Assembly (NCBI GenBank): GCA_049292975.1
Contig: JBATRZ010000004.1
Coordinates: forward strand, 1 to 6,492
Reading direction: 5' to 3'
From: JBGSWE01 sp049292975
Lineage (GTDB): Bacteria > Patescibacteriota > Saccharimonadia > Saccharimonadales > JACDBH01
Length of the DNA stretch: 6,492 nucleotides
Shown: piece after piece, positions 4,776 to 6,492 of the stretch
Layout: each line of letters opens with the position of its first letter
How positions within the stretch are numbered: the stretch's first letter is position 1
Program-made: the position numbers and the translations under genes
The notes under the pieces: model-generated
Databases searched by the model: none
The model's input: the letters and a program-made list of their open reading frames with translations, nothing else
Told to the model about the DNA's origin: nothing

Positions 4776-4781
4776 AGTATA
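4776..4781 (-). promoter_or_regulatory. -10 box of arsR, leaderless
   Basis: TATACT (5 of 6 to consensus) abuts the annotated ATG at 4775. A start seven bases on is the A of the in-frame second ATG at 4769. The -35 zone (4799-4804, ATATTT) falls inside the first palindrome, so repressor binding there would block the polymerase. Confidence 0.55.
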
Positions 4782-4792
4782 GCTTAATTCAA

Positions 4793-4820
4793 ATATTTAA
4801 ATATGTAAATACTTAAATAT
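4793..4820. promoter_or_regulatory. Tandem palindromic operators, probably for the ArsR-type repressor
   Basis: ATATTTAAATAT (4793-4804) is a perfect 12-bp palindrome. ATACTTAAATAT (4809-4820) repeats it with one change, starting 16 bp later. Both lie in the AT-rich gap between arsR and the divergent DUF1361 gene and cover the arsR -35 zone. The size and dyad symmetry suit ArsR-family operators. Binding by this protein is inferred, and AT-rich palindromes can arise by chance. Confidence 0.5.
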
Positions 4821-4863
4821 ATCGGACTTGAGAAAAATCACATTGTATTTTATGAGTAAGGTA

Positions 4864-4869
4864 TATACT
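4864..4869 (+). promoter_or_regulatory. -10 box of the DUF1361 gene
   Basis: TATACT at 4864-4869 predicts a start near 4876, three bases before ATG 4879. A weak -35 such as ATTGTA (4842-4847, 16 bp spacing) lies upstream. The placement excludes the upstream TTG 4828 and ATG 4852 as starts for this transcript. Confidence 0.45.
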
Positions 4870-4878
4870 GAAGCCAAG

Positions 4879-5568
4879 ATGTCGCGTAAGAAGCAGCAGG
4901 CACCTAAGCCAGGTCTTACCCAGTGGGCAGTTCCCCTGCTGATAGCTAGCTCGTTGTGCCTGGTGCTGTATTTTGTGCGGGTTGTCATAAGCGGCAGCTG
5001 GCAGTTCTGGTTCCTTAACTGGAATCTGCTGTTGGCCTGGCTGCCGGTGTTACTGAGCGCGCTGCTGGTGCGTAATCTTAGGCAGATGCGCTGGCTGTCC
5101 TGGCAGAACCTGGGGCTGACCGCGCTATGGGTGTTGTTTTTGCCCAACACATTCTATATAGTAACCGATTTCGTGCACCTGGGCGGTTATGACAAAATAA
5201 CCCTGTTATTCGATGTTGTCATGCTTATGACTTACGCCTTAACAGGTATGGCCCTGGGCTGGCTATCGGTCTATCTGGTACATAAGGAGCTGAAGAAACG
5301 CAAGACGCGCGACATACGCTGGGTGCTGCTGCTGCTGGTCTTCCTGCTCAGCAGCTTTGCTATCTATATGGGACGCAATCTTGGCTGGAACAGCTGGGAT
5401 GCCGTTACTGATCCGGCGGGTGTCATCATGGACACGCTGCAGCGCTTGTTTTACCCCGTCAAATACGCCGAGGCATATTCTATAACCGCCCTGTTTTTTA
5501 TCTTCATCACCGGCACCTACCTGGCTTTTTATTCGCTGGTTAAGTCATTAGCTGGAAACGAACAATAA
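4879..5568 (+). CDS. DUF1361 family polytopic membrane protein
   Basis: This is a 229-residue integral membrane protein of the DUF1361 family, function unknown. Six hydrophobic helices are visible at about 17-37, 45-64, 76-95, 107-134, 148-165 and 201-221, after a basic N-tail (SRKKQQ), so the N-terminus is probably inside. Family marks are LFLPNTFYIVTDFVHL (86-101) and GRNLGWNSWD (165-174), whose conserved Asn, Asp, His and Arg lie at membrane borders. A basic loop (KELKKRKTR, 136-144) separates helices 4 and 5. The frame is open back to TTG 4828, with another ATG at 4852. I chose 4879 because the best -10 lies just upstream of it and it begins the typical tail. There is no Shine-Dalgarno. 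It is divergent from arsR across the operator-like palindromes, so it may share that control. Confidence 0.85.
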   Translation: MSRKKQQAPKPGLTQWAVPLLIASSLCLVLYFVRVVISGSWQFWFLNWNLLLAWLPVLLSALLVRNLRQMRWLSWQNLGLTALWVLFLPNTFYIVTDFVHLGGYDKITLLFDVVMLMTYALTGMALGWLSVYLVHKELKKRKTRDIRWVLLLLVFLLSSFAIYMGRNLGWNSWDAVTDPAGVIMDTLQRLFYPVKYAEAYSITALFFIFITGTYLAFYSLVKSLAGNEQ

Positions 5569-5581
5569 GACGCGTTCCGTC

Positions 5582-5625
5582 CCAGCCAAGCTTGCGGCTG
5601 GCAAAGCCAGCCGGCACCTTGCCGG
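5582..5625. terminator. Overlapping inverted repeats between DUF1361 and argS
   Basis: Three mutually exclusive stems share segments. CCAGCC 5582-5587 pairs with GGCTGG 5596-5601; CGGCTGGC 5595-5602 pairs with GCCAGCCG 5606-5613 (8 bp, loop AAA); CCGGC 5611-5615 pairs with GCCGG 5621-5625. No T run follows directly, so intrinsic termination would be weak (GTGTGTACATTTGTT comes after). The shared-segment layout resembles an attenuator, but the argS -10 lies downstream of it. Confidence 0.35.
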
Positions 5626-5643
5626 CGCGGTGTGTACATTTGT

Positions 5644-5649
5644 TATACT
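5644..5649 (+). promoter_or_regulatory. -10 box of argS, near-leaderless
   Basis: TATACT ends nine bases before the A of ATG 5658, placing the start near 5656. The best -35 candidate is a poor TTGCCG at 5619-5624 with 19-bp spacing. No Shine-Dalgarno precedes the ATG. Confidence 0.5.
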
Positions 5650-5657
5650 AAACAGAT

Positions 5658-6492
5658 ATGGAACAATTACGAGGTCTGATTGCCGCCAGGGTCAAGGAGC
5701 TGTTTGGCGTAGATGCGGATGTGCAGCTGACACGGCCAGATGAGAAATTCGGCGATTTTGCTACCAATGCTGCCCTACAGCTGGCCAAGCAGACCGGCAG
5801 GAATCCGCGTGAGGTAGCCGGGGCTATTGTAGCCGGCCTGGAGCACGCAGACATTGCCAGTGCCGAGGTAGCCGGCCCCGGTTTTATCAACCTGAGCTTA
5901 AGCGACGCGGCCTTGCTGGAGCTTATCAACACCGCACCGGCCAAGCCGCTGGCGGGCCAGACGGTGGTAGCCGAATATTCCGATCCAAACCCTTTTAAGG
6001 TGCTGCATGCCGGCCATTTGTATACGAGTATCATTGGTGATGCCATTGCTAATCTGCTGCAGAATGCCGGCGCCAACGTGCACCGCGTAAACTTTGGCGG
6101 TGATGTCGGCCTGCATGTCGGCCGGGCGATGTGGGCTATTATTAGGGAGCTAGGCGGCGAACATCCGGAGAAGTTGGACGGCGTGGAGCCGGGCAAGCGC
6201 CTGGACTGGGTCAGCGAACGCTATGTCGAGGGCAGTGCCGCCTATGAAGAAGACGAAACAGCCAAACAGCAGATAACCGAATACAATCAGCGCGTTTACC
6301 GGCTGCATGAAGACAGTGACCATGAATCAGCATTTGCCCAAATCTACTGGACCTGCCGGCAGTGGAGTTATGACGGCTTTGATGCAATGTACCAGCGCCT
6401 GGGCATGGTGCCGTTTGAGAAGTATTACCCCGAAAGCCAGACGACTCCGGTGGGCGTTAGTACCGTACGGGCTGGCCTGGATCGCGGTATCC
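5658..6492 (+). CDS. argS: Arginyl-tRNA synthetase, N-terminal part, truncated by window end
   Basis: ArgRS charges tRNA-Arg with arginine using ATP and is essential for translation. The 278 codons present cover the N-terminal additional domain, with KFGDFATNAALQLAK (30-44) and VAGPGFINLSL near 80-90, which contacts the tRNA D-loop. They also include the start of the class I Rossmann catalytic domain: VVAEYSDPNPFKVLHAGHLYTSIIGDAIANLLQNAG, with the signature HAGH at 117-120, followed by VNFGGDVGLHVGRAMW. An insert rich in Glu/Asp follows, and the reading reaches VGVSTVRAGLDRGI at the edge. The KMSK-type loop and anticodon-binding domain lie outside the window. The start at 5658 is the natural family N-terminus (MEQLRGLIAARV), and a TATACT box sits directly upstream. 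No frameshift is seen. Confidence 0.96.
   Translation, partial: MEQLRGLIAARVKELFGVDADVQLTRPDEKFGDFATNAALQLAKQTGRNPREVAGAIVAGLEHADIASAEVAGPGFINLSLSDAALLELINTAPAKPLAGQTVVAEYSDPNPFKVLHAGHLYTSIIGDAIANLLQNAGANVHRVNFGGDVGLHVGRAMWAIIRELGGEHPEKLDGVEPGKRLDWVSERYVEGSAAYEEDETAKQQITEYNQRVYRLHEDSDHESAFAQIYWTCRQWSYDGFDAMYQRLGMVPFEKYYPESQTTPVGVSTVRAGLDRGI

Noticed and set aside
4828..4878. Longer N-terminus for the DUF1361 protein (TTG 4828 or ATG 4852)
   Set aside because: No ribosome site precedes them, and the best -10 box (4864-4869) lies inside this stretch, so the transcript would begin after them.
829..5568. Alternative genetic code with TGA as glycine or tryptophan
   Set aside because: All families are full length under the standard code and tryptophan uses TGG normally. 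No in-frame TGA needs reading through.

Overview
The window reads as a compact bacterial chromosome segment of roughly 50% GC with very short intergenic gaps, two convergent gene pairs whose ends overlap, and small single-domain proteins. The gene mix (a TM2 protein, a DUF1361 membrane protein, a short Mpg-type glycosylase, a PIG-L/LmbE deacetylase and argS), together with mostly SD-poor starts, suggests a Patescibacteria/CPR lineage, perhaps Saccharibacteria. This is inference: no rRNA or marker tree is available. All eight complete genes end in TAA or TAG. No in-frame TGA interrupts any of them, so the standard code suffices.

Left region (1-828) is RNA-rich and has no credible protein gene. 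Positions 5-186 hold a chain of hairpins of unknown identity. A TATAAT box then precedes a tRNA-Ser(GGA)-like gene whose D, anticodon and long variable arms are intact (261-327) but whose T arm and acceptor 3' strand do not follow. After hairpins and a T-arm-like element comes a complete tRNA-Ser(GGA) with encoded CCA (442-531). Next come a perfect 24-bp hairpin, a lone tRNA 3' end on the minus strand (651-674) and a degenerate tRNA-Ser 3' end on the plus strand (about 755-774). The most unusual feature of the window is this one intact tRNA-Ser surrounded by tRNA pieces.

Middle region (777-3893): a good sigma70-type promoter drives a two-gene operon encoding a TM2 protein and a single-pass membrane protein with a propeller-like outer domain. 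This operon converges on mpg (3-methyladenine DNA glycosylase, minus strand), and the two stop codons overlap. mpg is divergent from a DUF1801 gene, which is followed closely by a PIG-L/LmbE-type deacetylase.

Right region (3853-6492): an FMN reductase and an ArsR-type repressor form a minus-strand unit, probably an oxidant, quinone or metal response pair. Opposite arsR lies a DUF1361 six-helix membrane protein. The AT-rich gap between them carries two 12-bp palindromes that look like ArsR operators. argS (arginyl-tRNA synthetase) begins at 5658 and runs off the window.

Several genes have a TANACT -10 box placed so that transcription would begin at or within a few bases of the ATG. Genes inside operons, or with a real leader, use Shine-Dalgarno sites instead. 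This suggests that leaderless mRNAs are common in this organism.
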